The notes below the pieces were generated by a model, which saw nothing but the letters and a program-made list of their open reading frames with translations, had not been told where the DNA came from and did no database searches. Both the position numbers and the translations under genes were made by a program. From assembly GCA_903928115.1 (NCBI GenBank), contig CAIYPP010000118.1, positions 1 through 64,000 on the forward strand: 64,000 nucleotides of DNA, in the 5' to 3' direction. How positions within the stretch are numbered: position 1 is the first letter of the stretch; every line of letters begins with the position of its first letter. Of this stretch, positions 1 through 8,634 are shown piece by piece. This DNA comes from an uncultured Planctomycetota bacterium (GTDB taxonomy: Bacteria > Planctomycetota > UBA1135 > GCA-002686595).

Positions 1-2661
1 GCCGCCTTGGAACGGAACGCTGTTCGAATCGAAGCCATAGAAGAGCAGGCCGTTCTTCTGGTTGATGATGCGCATCGCCGTCACCCAGTACGGCAACCCA
101 CTCGACAAGCTCGGCGCACCGATGCCCTCGATGCGCGGCGCACACCCTTGGCTGTTCACCTTCGCCGCGCAGTACACGAAGTTGAGTGCGGGCGTCGAGT
201 CGCGGACGACGATCTCCGAGCTGTTGAAGTCGAGAGGGAACAGGTTGGGGGCGTCGCAGCGGAAGGCGAGCACGGTGCCATCGGGGGAGAAGCTGGGCGT
301 ACGTGCGCCGTACTCGTTGGGAACACCGCCGTTGCTGACGCTCTCCAAACGGGTGATGCCCGTCACGAGGTTGCGAACGTACACACGGCTCGCGCGCGTG
401 ACGATGCCGGGAACGAGGTCGTCCGCTTCACCGACGAAGGCCACCTCCGCGCCGTCTCCGCGGATGTTGGCTTCATGGTTGAACGGCGCCGCAGCGGCTA
501 CCGATAGCCCGTTGATGTTCGCGCTGACGAGCGTGAAGGTGCCTAGCAGCATGTCCTTGACGTAGATGTCGTTGCCGCCCGTGTCCACGGGGACCAGCGA
601 CTGCTCCGTTCGGAATGCGATGAGTCGGCCGTTGTCGGAAATGCTCGCCTCGACGCAAGAGAAATTCGCCGTTCCCGCAGCGACCATCTCGATCGTGCCC
701 GTCGCGCGGTCGAGCCGATAGATGCTCATGTTGCTGACCGGTGCATTCGGAGTGAAGGAGGTGGTCGTACTTTCGAACACAACGTATCTGCCGTCTGGAG
801 TGATTCGCGGACGCCACGAATAGCCGCTGGAAACCCATCCGCCGGGCTGCACAACACTCAGAACTTGGGTCGATGAGAGGAGGCGATCTCGAAGGAAGAT
901 GTGAGACACGCCAATGTTCGACGAGCTCGCCGAGAATACAACGTACCGCGCATCCGGTGTGGTCGATGGGAACGAGCAATTGGCGAGAAAGGTCGAGCCA
1001 GGCGGCGGGACCGAGACCATCGTGGTCGTCAGCGTCTGGCGATCGTGCAGGTAGATCTGATCGCCGCTGCTACCCCAGCCCGTGACGGTGCCCGACGAGC
1101 GGAACGTGACGTACCGAGCGTCCGGCGTCATGTAGGGTTGGTCGCTCGTGCCACTGCTGATCTGGCCGCCGCCCGTGGTGACGCTCGCGCGCGAGATCGC
1201 GCCGGTCTCGCGGTCGCGCACGAAGATGTCTTGGATACCGTTCGTGTCGTTTGCGACGAGCGCGTCCGTTGCGGTGAACGCGACGTAGCGTCCGTCGGCG
1301 GAGAGCGAAGCCTCGGCGGAGTTCGTACGCGAACCCGCGACCGTCGTGCTCGCGCGCAGCGTCGAGTTCGCGCTCACGTCGTACACGAAGACGTCTTGCA
1401 GCGCGTTCTGGTCGCCCGACTCCAGATTGGTCGCCGTGGAGGAGAATCCGATGAAACGCCCGTCCTCGGACACGCTCGGCAGATCGCTCGCGCCGTTGGA
1501 CTGCTGGCCAAGGAAGGTCAGGCTCACGCGGCGCAGGAAGCCGGTGAGGCGGTCGCGCAGGAAGATGTCCTCAGCGCTGTTGGTATCGCCGTCGGCGAAG
1601 TTCGTTGCGGCAGAGCGGAAGACGAGGTAGCGGCCGTTCGGCGACAGGAATGCCTGTCCGGAGGCTTGGTTGCCGAGCTCGCGCAGCGTGCTGAGGCTCT
1701 CGATCGAGGTCGTCTGGAGCTGCAGGTCGCGGATGAAGACGTCCGCGAAGCCGTTGGTGTCGTTGGGCACGAGGTTGGTCGCGTCGCTCACGAAGGCGAC
1801 GTAGCGAGCATCGCTGCTGATGCTCGCACCCCACGAGTCCCCGTTGGCCTGCGTGCCTCCCGTGGCGATGCTGATGCGCTGGAGACCGCCCTGCGTGCAG
1901 AAGACGTCGCGCTTGCCGTTGGTGTCGCCAGCGATGAGGTCGGTCGCGAGGCTCTCGAACGCGACGGCGCCGTTGTCCGCCACGCTCGGCGCAAAGGAGG
2001 CCGCATTGCCCGCGTTGCCCTGAGGGTTACGGCTGACCAAGTACGCCGAGTGGGGGGTATTTGGGCTGTTGTTGATCGATAGGGCATACACATCCGACGT
2101 GCCGTTGCCGTCGAAGGGTGCCAGGCTCCATGCATCGCTCTCGAAGGCGGCAAAGCCGCCGTTGAAACTGATGCTCGCGTTGCGCGACGCGAGATTGCCC
2201 TGACCGTTCGGTCCAAGGCTCAGTCGTACGGTTGTCGACTGGCCCCCCAGAGTCCTCCGCAGGAAGATGTCGCGCACTCCATTGGTGTCATCCGCGACGA
2301 GATTCGTGGAGTCGCTCTCGAAGACGACCATCGGAACCGAGGGGCTGTAGTTCGCGACCGGTCGTTCCGAAGCACCGTTGCCCTGCTCGCCGGACGTGCT
2401 CTGGCTGATCAACACGAGCGAGTCTTGATCGAAGCGCCGCAGATAGACGTCCGAGACGCCATTCGTGTCGCCCGGGATCAAGTTCGTGGCCGCGCTGGTG
2501 AAGACGATTCCTTGCCCGTAGTACAACATCTGCGCCTGATTCGAAGCTCCATTCCCCTCAGCGGGCAGCCCTCCGCGTCGACTGGCGACGTCGGTGAGGG
2601 TCTGCGAATAGGCGACGGAAGACAGAATCGGGAAGACGACCGACAGAATCGGCGAGCGCAT
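1..2661 (-). CDS. Secreted PD40/TolB-like beta-propeller protein, 3' end cut by window
   Basis: The frame is open from an ATG at 2661 to the left edge (887 codons seen, no stop), so the C-terminus lies outside. A GGAGAA ribosome site sits 8 bases before the start. Residues 1-19 form a signal peptide ending near AYSQ. The body repeats motifs of the type PDGRYVVF or SADGRYVAF followed by DTNGxxDVFLRD at least seven times, which is the pattern of PD40 (WD40-like, TolB C-terminal) propeller blades. From about residue 828 the shared C-terminal domain begins (YCAAKVNSQGC, then INQKNGLLFYGF), identical in style to the ends of the M28 peptidases at 31459 and 34339; its last 70 or so residues are missing. 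Probably an exported, surface-associated propeller. Ligand unknown. High confidence in gene and architecture. Confidence 0.88.
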   Translation of the reverse strand, partial: MRSPILSVVFPILSSVAYSQTLTDVASRRGGLPAEGNGASNQAQMLYYGQGIVFTSAATNLIPGDTNGVSDVYLRRFDQDSLVLISQSTSGEQGNGASERPVANYSPSVPMVVFESDSTNLVADDTNGVRDIFLRRTLGGQSTTVRLSLGPNGQGNLASRNASISFNGGFAAFESDAWSLAPFDGNGTSDVYALSINNSPNTPHSAYLVSRNPQGNAGNAASFAPSVADNGAVAFESLATDLIAGDTNGKRDVFCTQGGLQRISIATGGTQANGDSWGASISSDARYVAFVSDATNLVPNDTNGFADVFIRDLQLQTTSIESLSTLRELGNQASGQAFLSPNGRYLVFRSAATNFADGDTNSAEDIFLRDRLTGFLRRVSLTFLGQQSNGASDLPSVSEDGRFIGFSSTATNLESGDQNALQDVFVYDVSANSTLRASTTVAGSRTNSAEASLSADGRYVAFTATDALVANDTNGIQDIFVRDRETGAISRASVTTGGGQISSGTSDQPYMTPDARYVTFRSSGTVTGWGSSGDQIYLHDRQTLTTTMVSVPPPGSTFLANCSFPSTTPDARYVVFSASSSNIGVSHIFLRDRLLSSTQVLSVVQPGGWVSSGYSWRPRITPDGRYVVFESTTTSFTPNAPVSNMSIYRLDRATGTIEMVAAGTANFSCVEASISDNGRLIAFRTEQSLVPVDTGGNDIYVKDMLLGTFTLVSANINGLSVAAAAPFNHEANIRGDGAEVAFVGEADDLVPGIVTRASRVYVRNLVTGITRLESVSNGGVPNEYGARTPSFSPDGTVLAFRCDAPNLFPLDFNSSEIVVRDSTPALNFVYCAAKVNSQGCAPRIEGIGAPSLSSGLPYWVTAMRIINQKNGLLFYGFDSNSVPFQGG

Positions 2662-2992
2662 GCGGGACTTCTCCGTGGGAGGGAGATAGGGGGGGCGACA
2701 GCCAGACGCTAAGCGCACCGCGCAATTCTCGCAAGGGGCCGCAGTGTCATGGGAATGCGACTCGACGGGGCTTTGGTGTCCCGCGCGCGCGGCGGAAGTC
2801 GCTGCGTGGGCTCACGGCCTCGCGCTCCAATGCACCGCGGCCTTCGAGCGGACTCCCGAGGAGTCGCGTAGGAGGGCCCGCAAGATTGGAGCACGAGAGC
2901 CTGCGGCGGCCCGGCTTCCGTGCCGCGCCGAGCGTGCCCCGAGCTGGCTGTGCGCTGTCGCCCGCAGCGTCTCCGCCGTAAGGTGGGGCTCC
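2662..2992. other. 331-base divergent intergenic region
   Basis: Lies between the divergent starts at 2661 (minus) and 2993 (plus), so it should hold both promoters. The part next to 2661 has a run of seven G on the plus strand. The long plus-strand frame that enters from 2744 continues into the transporter gene but has no signal or domain before 2993. I see no convincing -35/-10 pair, RNA gene or repeat. Confidence 0.4.
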
Positions 2993-3769
2993 ATGGCTAC
3001 GGGACGAGAGGGATCGAAGCGCGAGACGCTGCTCTTGGCGACGTTGGCGCTCTTCACGGGCTTCTTCGTGGCGGCGAACTTCCTTGGCAACAAGCTGTGG
3101 GAGTTCACGCTGCTGGGGTTGAAGCCCAGCGACCTCGGGCTCGACGGCGAGACGTTCGTCGCCACGGCGGGCATCATCGCGTTCCCGCTGACCTTCATCC
3201 TCACGGACCTCGTGAACGAGTACTTCGGCAAGCGCGTGGTGCGCACGTTCACTTGGCTCGCGATCGCCGTGAACATCGTGCTGCAGCCGATCGTGATCGG
3301 TGCGGCGGCGGCGCCGACGGTGAGCTTCACACCCGGCATCGACTCGGCGACCGCGCACAAGTCGTACGAGCTCGCCTACGGCGCGACCTGGACGATCACG
3401 ATCGCGAGCCTCGCGGCCTTCGCGCTCGGACAGTTCGTCGACGTCGCAGTCTTCTCGTGGCTGCGGCACAAGACCGGCGGCAAAATGATCTGGCTCCGCG
3501 CGCAGGGCAGCACGGTCGTGAGCCAGCTCATCGATACGCTGATCGTGATCTACCTCGCGTTCTATCTGCTCCCGGCACTCGTCGGCGACGAGCACATGAG
3601 CGCCGAGCAGGCCGGGCGCATCGCGCTCACCAACTATGTCTACAAGTTCGCGCTCGCGGTCGTGATGACGCCCATTCTCTACTTCGCTCGCGGGCTCGTC
3701 GTGGCGTGGCTCGGCAAGGACGAGGCCGCGGCGCTCGCCGACGAAGCGCACCCGAGCGATCCTCACTGA
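2993..3769 (+). CDS. yhhQ: Queuosine precursor transporter (YhhQ/QPTR, VUT family)
   Basis: 258-residue integral membrane protein with about six membrane segments. It matches the YhhQ/QPTR (former DUF165) family: FFVAANFLGNKLWE near the first helix, FPLTFILTDLVNEYFGK in the second, and a late segment with SQLIDTLIVIYLAFY. Family members import queuosine precursors (preQ0/preQ1) for tRNA modification. The frame is open back to 2744, but I chose the ATG at 2993 because AGGTGGGG lies just upstream and the protein then has the usual family length and N-terminus. It is followed after 9 bases by the zinc-ribbon membrane protein, so the two are probably cotranscribed. No queuosine synthesis genes are nearby. 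Substrate assignment rests on family knowledge. Confidence 0.85.
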   Translation: MATGREGSKRETLLLATLALFTGFFVAANFLGNKLWEFTLLGLKPSDLGLDGETFVATAGIIAFPLTFILTDLVNEYFGKRVVRTFTWLAIAVNIVLQPIVIGAAAAPTVSFTPGIDSATAHKSYELAYGATWTITIASLAAFALGQFVDVAVFSWLRHKTGGKMIWLRAQGSTVVSQLIDTLIVIYLAFYLLPALVGDEHMSAEQAGRIALTNYVYKFALAVVMTPILYFARGLVVAWLGKDEAAALADEAHPSDPH

Positions 3770-3778
3770 GGAACACTC

Positions 3779-4357
3779 ATGAGCACGTTCTGTCCGCACT
3801 GTGGCGCTGCTTCTCACGAGGGCGCAGCCTTTTGTCCGTCGACGGGCAAGTCGCTTGCTCCTCCGGCTCCCGCGCCGACTCCTGCACCGATGCCGAGCGA
3901 GCCGATGGTCGAGTACGGCGTGGGGGAGACGATCCTCCTCTCCGTCATTACGTGCGGAATCTTCGGTCTCGTGCGCTTCTATCAGGCAGCCCAGTCGTAC
4001 CGTCGCGCGCTGCCCGGAGGCGCGCCCAACTTCGAGTGGCAGTTCTGGACCCACCTTGGCACCGGCCTGCTCGGCTGGGCGACCGTGAGCATCTTCGTCG
4101 GGGTGCCGCTCATCATCGTCTCGATCGTGATCGGCGCCTTGATGCTCGGCGAAGTCTGTGCGGCTCGGGCGGAGCTCGCGAAGCGCGCGGGCGTCGCGCC
4201 GATGCTCTCGAGCGGCGGGACGCAGGTGACCTTGTGGGTGCTCGGGGAAGTGCTCGCCATCGGCGTGGTCGGCCTCGTGCTGCTCGTCGTGCAGGCCGTG
4301 CAGTTCTTCCAAGACCACAACACGGTCGCGAAGGCGCTCGAGCGCCGCGCGACCTGA
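3779..4357 (+). CDS. Zinc-ribbon-like membrane protein
   Basis: 192 residues. The N-terminus resembles a zinc-ribbon (CPHCGAAS, then FCPSTGKSL), but the expected fourth cysteine is Thr (CPST where the family has CPxC), so the zinc site looks incomplete. A Pro/Ala-rich linker (about residues 27-42) leads to a membrane part with three or four helices resembling DUF4234-type domains (GETILLSVITCGIFGLVRFYQ). It starts 9 bases after the transporter stop and is probably in the same transcript. Function unknown. It could be a small sensor or scaffold, but nothing in the sequence proves this. Confidence 0.75.
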   Translation: MSTFCPHCGAASHEGAAFCPSTGKSLAPPAPAPTPAPMPSEPMVEYGVGETILLSVITCGIFGLVRFYQAAQSYRRALPGGAPNFEWQFWTHLGTGLLGWATVSIFVGVPLIIVSIVIGALMLGEVCAARAELAKRAGVAPMLSSGGTQVTLWVLGEVLAIGVVGLVLLVVQAVQFFQDHNTVAKALERRAT

Positions 4358-4361
4358 GCGC

Positions 4362-5501
4362 TCAGACTGCGGGCTGCTGCTGCGACAGGCAGTGGATTGC
4401 CCCGAGGCCCCAGATGAGCTCGGTGCAGTCGATGCCGATCACCTTGCGCGAGCGACCGAAGAAGCGCTGCAGCGTCGCCAGGGCCTCCGCGTCGTGCTTC
4501 TTGTGGCGGTACGTCGGCACGAGCACCGCTCCGTTCACGAACAGGAAGTTCGCGTAGGTCGCGGGCAGGCGCTGGCCGTCGTGCTCGACCACGCCGGGCA
4601 TCGGCACGGTCACGACGTCGTAGGGACGTCCATCCGCGTCGCGCAAGAGCTTGACGCGCCGCAGGTTGTCGGCGAGCAGCTCGTGGTTCGCGTCGCGCGG
4701 GTCGGGCTCGAGCGTGGTCAGGATCGTGCGCTCGTCGAGGAAGCGCGCGAGGTCGTCGATGTGGCCGTCGGTGTCGTCGCCGACGATGCCCTCGCCGAGC
4801 CACAGCACGCGCTCGACCCCGTACCACCCGCAGAGCGCGCGCTCGATGTCGCGGCGCTTCATGTGCGGGTTGCGGTTCTTGTGCAGCAGGCAGGCTTCGG
4901 TGGTGAGCACCGTGCCGCGGCCATCGAACTCCACCGAACCGCCTTCCATGACGATCGGTGCTCCCTTGTGGCGCGGGAGCCACAAACCCTCGAGGCGACC
5001 TTCGATCGACGCATCGCCGGAGGCCATCGCCTCGGCGACGCGCGTGGGCACGGCGTCATCGGCATCCCAAGGCGGGTACTTTCCGCCCCATGCGTTGAAG
5101 CCCCAGTCGACGATCGCGACGCGACCGCGCTTCGCGCGCGAGCGGTTCACGAGGAATGCGGGGCCGTGGTCGCGGCACCACGCCTCGTTGGTCGGGATGC
5201 GGTGGAAGCGGATGCGCTTTCCGAGCCACGCGCGTCGGATGCCGTTCTCGACGAGCTGTTCCGCGACGATGCGCTCCCAGTTCCCGTTGGGCACGTTGAT
5301 GTGCACCAGCTCGCGCGGCGCGATCTCGCGCACGATCGCGGCGAGGTTCGCCGGGACCGTGTGGTACTTGTCGGGAAACGAAATGCCCTCGGGGCGGGGC
5401 CAGCTGAACCAAGTCCCGCTGTGGCGCTCCCACTCGGCCGGGAAGGTCCAGCCCTGCTGCGCGGGCGTCCCTGCGAGCAGCTTCGGCGTGCGCTGCTTCA
5501 T
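4362..5501 (-). CDS. aguA: Agmatine deiminase
   Basis: 379 residues, normal for agmatine deiminase (porphyromonas-type peptidylarginine deiminase family), which turns agmatine into N-carbamoylputrescine and ammonia in the cytoplasm. Visible motifs: AWCRDHGPAFL, GFNAWGGKYPPW, VMEGGSVEFDGRG, DDTDGHIDDLARF and the C-terminal GLGAIHCLSQQ with catalytic Cys about residue 371. The open frame runs back to 5816, but the ATG at 5501 gives the family N-terminus and lies 2 bases after the stop of aguB, so the two are one operon and probably coupled. The stop is only 4 bases from the convergent zinc-ribbon gene. Confidence 0.95.
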   Translation of the reverse strand: MKQRTPKLLAGTPAQQGWTFPAEWERHSGTWFSWPRPEGISFPDKYHTVPANLAAIVREIAPRELVHINVPNGNWERIVAEQLVENGIRRAWLGKRIRFHRIPTNEAWCRDHGPAFLVNRSRAKRGRVAIVDWGFNAWGGKYPPWDADDAVPTRVAEAMASGDASIEGRLEGLWLPRHKGAPIVMEGGSVEFDGRGTVLTTEACLLHKNRNPHMKRRDIERALCGWYGVERVLWLGEGIVGDDTDGHIDDLARFLDERTILTTLEPDPRDANHELLADNLRRVKLLRDADGRPYDVVTVPMPGVVEHDGQRLPATYANFLFVNGAVLVPTYRHKKHDAEALATLQRFFGRSRKVIGIDCTELIWGLGAIHCLSQQQPAV

Positions 5502-5503
5502 CG

Positions 5504-6442
5504 CTAGACGCCGAAGCGGCGCGTGATGCCTTCGTACGCGTCGATGCGGCGGTCGCGAAGGAAGGGCCAGTGGGTGCGGCTGAACTCGACCTTGTCGAGG
5601 TCGGCGGGCTGCACGATCACCTCTTCCTTGTCGACGCTCGCGCGGTACACGATCTGGCCGTTGGGCGAGGCCATGAACGACTGGCCCCAGAACTGGATGC
5701 CGTCGGCATTCACCGGCTTCTTGTCGAGTCCGAGGATGTGCTCGTGCCCGATGCGGTTGGGCGCGACGACGTAGCAGCCGTTCGCGACGGCGTGCGAGCG
5801 CTGGATCAACTCCCACGAGTCGTGCTGTGCTTCGCCGTACTCGGCTTTCTCACTCGGGTGCCAGCCGATCGCCGTCGGATAGAAGAGGATCTCGGCGCCC
5901 TGCAGCGCGGTGAGACGCGCGCCCTCGGGGTACCACTGGTCCCAGCAGATCAACACGCCGATCTTCGCGTGGCGTGTGGTCCAGGTGCGGAAGCCGAGGT
6001 CGCCGGGCGTGAAGTAGAACTTCTCGTAGTACAGCGGGTCATCGGGGATGTGCATCTTGCGATACACGCCCAAGAGCGAGCCATCGGCGTCGATGATCGC
6101 CGCGGTGTTGTGGTAGAGGCCGCTCGCGCGCTTCTCGAACAAGCTGGCGACGATGACGATGCCGTGCTTCTTCGCGAGCTTGCAGTAGAGGTCGGTCGTC
6201 GGGCCGGGAATCGTCTCGGCGAGCTGGAAGAAGCGGTGGTCCTCGATCTGGCAGAAGTACTGGCTCGTGAACATCTCCTGCGTGCAGACGATCTGCGCGC
6301 CCTTGCGGGCGGCCGCCTCGATCAGGCCCGCCTGATGCTTGCGGTTCGTCGCGACGTCCTCGACGCAGCGCATCTGCGTGAAGCCGATGTTCACGACGCG
6401 GGACGAGGGCCGGGAGGCGGTCTTGCTCTGCTTGCGTGCCAT
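5504..6442 (-). CDS. aguB: N-carbamoylputrescine amidase
   Basis: 312-residue carbon-nitrogen hydrolase (nitrilase superfamily). The catalytic triad is visible: Glu56 in CTQEMF, Lys129 in VYRKMHIPDD, Cys166 in LICWDQWYPEGAR. The length and the DPLYYEKFYFTPGD and FLRDRRIDAYEGI segments are typical of AguB, which hydrolyses N-carbamoylputrescine to putrescine, CO2 and ammonia. It is the first gene of an aguB-aguA pair and completes the route from agmatine to putrescine. Its ATG at 6442 faces the divergent membrane glycosyltransferase at 6547, so the roughly 100 bases between carry both promoters. No biosynthetic arginine decarboxylase is seen in the window. Confidence 0.95.
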   Translation of the reverse strand: MARKQSKTASRPSSRVVNIGFTQMRCVEDVATNRKHQAGLIEAAARKGAQIVCTQEMFTSQYFCQIEDHRFFQLAETIPGPTTDLYCKLAKKHGIVIVASLFEKRASGLYHNTAAIIDADGSLLGVYRKMHIPDDPLYYEKFYFTPGDLGFRTWTTRHAKIGVLICWDQWYPEGARLTALQGAEILFYPTAIGWHPSEKAEYGEAQHDSWELIQRSHAVANGCYVVAPNRIGHEHILGLDKKPVNADGIQFWGQSFMASPNGQIVYRASVDKEEVIVQPADLDKVEFSRTHWPFLRDRRIDAYEGITRRFGV

Positions 6443-6546
6443 GGGGCGGAGATTATGGAGTCCGTCGGCCCCGCGCGCGAGCGAGGGAGCGCGCGAGACG
6501 TGCCCGCTGCGGGCTTCCCGAGCGCGCCGCGGCTATTCTCACGCGC

Positions 6547-8595
6547 ATGACGCCCCCCGTAGGCCGCGAGCGTTGGCTCGGACCCGCGCTCCTCGTGCTC
6601 GCGTTCCTTGCGTGGGGCGGCGCGCTGAGCGCCGAGTACGTGCTCGACGGTGCCCTCGTGGTGCGCGACAACGGCCTGCTCTCGCCCTTCGAGCCGCTGC
6701 GCATCGCGGGGCTCGACTGGTGGGACGGGACGGGGCGCCCCGGCGGTCTCTATCGGCCGGTTCCGCTGGTGATTCTGGCGTGGCTGCGCACGCTGGGGGG
6801 CGACTCGGCGTTCGCGATCAACTTCGTGAACGTGCTCTTGCTCGGCGTGGTCGCGTGGCTTCGCTACGGACTGTTGGTCAGGTTGCTCGGCTCGCGCGCG
6901 GGCGCGCGGCAAATCGCGTTTGCAGTCGCGGCGCTCGCGCTGGTGCACCCGACGAACGCCGAGCTCGTCGCAAGCCAAGTCGGCATGGCGGACCTGCTTG
7001 CACAGTCGATTGCGACGGCGGCCGTCCTGCGCGCGTGCGACGCTGGAGTTCCGAGCCTGCTCCTCGCCAGTCTGATGTCCATGCTCGCGGTCCTGTCGAA
7101 AGAAAACGGCGTGCTCGTGGTTCCGCTCGCGCTCTTGTTCGAGGGCTGCCGAGACGCCGAGGCGGGAACGGCGCGGCGGCGCATGTTGCTCGCCGCGAGC
7201 TGGTCGCTCGTCGGAGTGCTCGCGGCGCTGGCCGTGCGCTACTCGGCGCTCGGAAGCCTCGCTTCGGTCGATGACCCCGTCTACGCGGGATTTCCTCTGA
7301 TCGCGCGTGTCGCCTCGTCCTTGGCGACCTTCGCCGAGTTCACGCTGCCGTTGGTCGCTGCGCCCGTTGCACAGCTCGCCGTCGCCGGTCATCAGGATGT
7401 GCTCCCCGCGAGCGGATTCGGCGACCTGCGCTCGCTCGCAGGGCTCGCAGTCCTCTTGGCGCTCACATTTCTCCCGCTGTTCGCTCTGCGGCGCGGCCGT
7501 CGCGAGCTCGCCTTCGGTGCGTGGTTCTTCCTCGCTGCGTGGATTCCGACGGGAAACCTGCTCGTCTCGACGGGCGCGCTCGCGGCGTCGCGGTTCCTCT
7601 TCCCCGGACTGTTCGCGCTGCTCTTGGTATTGGCATCGCCAGTGTGGGAGCGACGCGCCGGGCGCATCGCGCTCGCACTGCTCGGTGTCTTCTTCGCGCT
7701 GCTTTCGTGGCGCGAGGCGCTGCTCTGGCGCAACCCGCTCCATCTGTACGAAGCGCAGGCTGGGCGCGCGCCGAACTCGGCCTATGCGCTCTACGATCTC
7801 GCTCTCGAAATCAGAGCCGCAGATCCGGTGCGTGCGCGGGAGCTCAGCGAACGTGCGATCGCGACGCCGCGGGTGGAGATTCCCGGAGTGGGAATCGAGC
7901 CGGAGGACGTGCTCGAGCCACGTTGGCTCGCGCAGATGGCGCTGGCAGAGAGTGCCGAGGCAGAAGGAGACACGCTCGCGGCGGAGCGGCACTACCGCGC
8001 GGCCGCGGATTGGGCGCAACAGGGGATCGACGCTCGTGCGCGGATTCCTTTCATCGAGGACTGGCAGCGCTCACGGCTCGCTTCGCTGCACAAGCTCGTC
8101 GCGTTGGAGCTCCTCCGCGTGAAGGAGCTCGACCTCGAAGCTCGCGAGGCGCTCTCGACGCAGATCGCGCGCGACATCGATGACTGCGACCGCTGCGACC
8201 CGTCTTCGGCGGAGAACGTGCGCCTGCGCTCGCTCTTGCTCGATCGTCGCGGTGATTCCGCAGGTCGCGCCAAGCTGATCGAGGAGGCGTGGCTCGCGCA
8301 ACCGAACGAGCCGCTGCTTCGCATCCTTTGGGCGACAGAGCTCCGACAGCGCGGCCGAAGCTCCGAGGCGCTCGCGATCGATGTCGATGTCGCGCTCTCG
8401 ATCTTCGATAGCTACGACCGAGCGCGGAGCTTGGCGATCGCGCGCGAGGCGCTCGCCCACCCCGACGCTCGCCTTGCGGCTCGCGGTCGTTCTCTCTTGG
8501 AGCGCCTTGCGGTGCCTGACGCGCGGCTCCCGCAGTCTCCTGCGATCTCTGCGGAAGCGACTCAGCTCCTGCGCGCGACGCCGCCTCGGAAGTAG
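6547..8595 (+). CDS. TMTC-like (GT-C fold) membrane glycosyltransferase with C-terminal helical repeats
   Basis: 682 residues. Residues 1-430 hold about ten membrane helices. The order of motifs follows TMTC/DUF1736 O-mannosyltransferase-like proteins: YRPVPLVILAWLRTLGG, then NFVNVLLLG, LVHPTNAELVASQVGMADL (133-150), LSKENG (183-188) and SRFLFPGLFALLL. After the membrane part, about 250 residues of alpha-helical sequence resemble degenerate TPR repeats (AESAEAEGDTLAAERHYR). In the first loop, where relatives have FxxDD, this protein has YVLDGALVV, so one acidic residue is missing. Such enzymes use lipid-linked sugars at the outer face of the membrane; donor and acceptor are unknown. The ATG at 6547 was chosen over the upstream in-frame ATG at 6436, which would overlap aguB. 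Confidence 0.75.
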   Translation: MTPPVGRERWLGPALLVLAFLAWGGALSAEYVLDGALVVRDNGLLSPFEPLRIAGLDWWDGTGRPGGLYRPVPLVILAWLRTLGGDSAFAINFVNVLLLGVVAWLRYGLLVRLLGSRAGARQIAFAVAALALVHPTNAELVASQVGMADLLAQSIATAAVLRACDAGVPSLLLASLMSMLAVLSKENGVLVVPLALLFEGCRDAEAGTARRRMLLAASWSLVGVLAALAVRYSALGSLASVDDPVYAGFPLIARVASSLATFAEFTLPLVAAPVAQLAVAGHQDVLPASGFGDLRSLAGLAVLLALTFLPLFALRRGRRELAFGAWFFLAAWIPTGNLLVSTGALAASRFLFPGLFALLLVLASPVWERRAGRIALALLGVFFALLSWREALLWRNPLHLYEAQAGRAPNSAYALYDLALEIRAADPVRARELSERAIATPRVEIPGVGIEPEDVLEPRWLAQMALAESAEAEGDTLAAERHYRAAADWAQQGIDARARIPFIEDWQRSRLASLHKLVALELLRVKELDLEAREALSTQIARDIDDCDRCDPSSAENVRLRSLLLDRRGDSAGRAKLIEEAWLAQPNEPLLRILWATELRQRGRSSEALAIDVDVALSIFDSYDRARSLAIAREALAHPDARLAARGRSLLERLAVPDARLPQSPAISAEATQLLRATPPRK

Positions 8596-8634
8596 CGCGG
8601 CGCATCCTCGCGAGCAGCAGCTATCCTGCGTTGC

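Noticed and set aside
901-2082. 393-codon open frame on the plus strand inside the propeller gene
   Set aside because: Mirror frame of the PD40 repeats; its own repeats come from the propeller repeats on the other strand.
2747-4318. 523-codon open frame on the minus strand
   Set aside because: Antisense to the queuosine transporter and zinc-ribbon genes; very rich in Arg, His, Glu and Asp without any motif.
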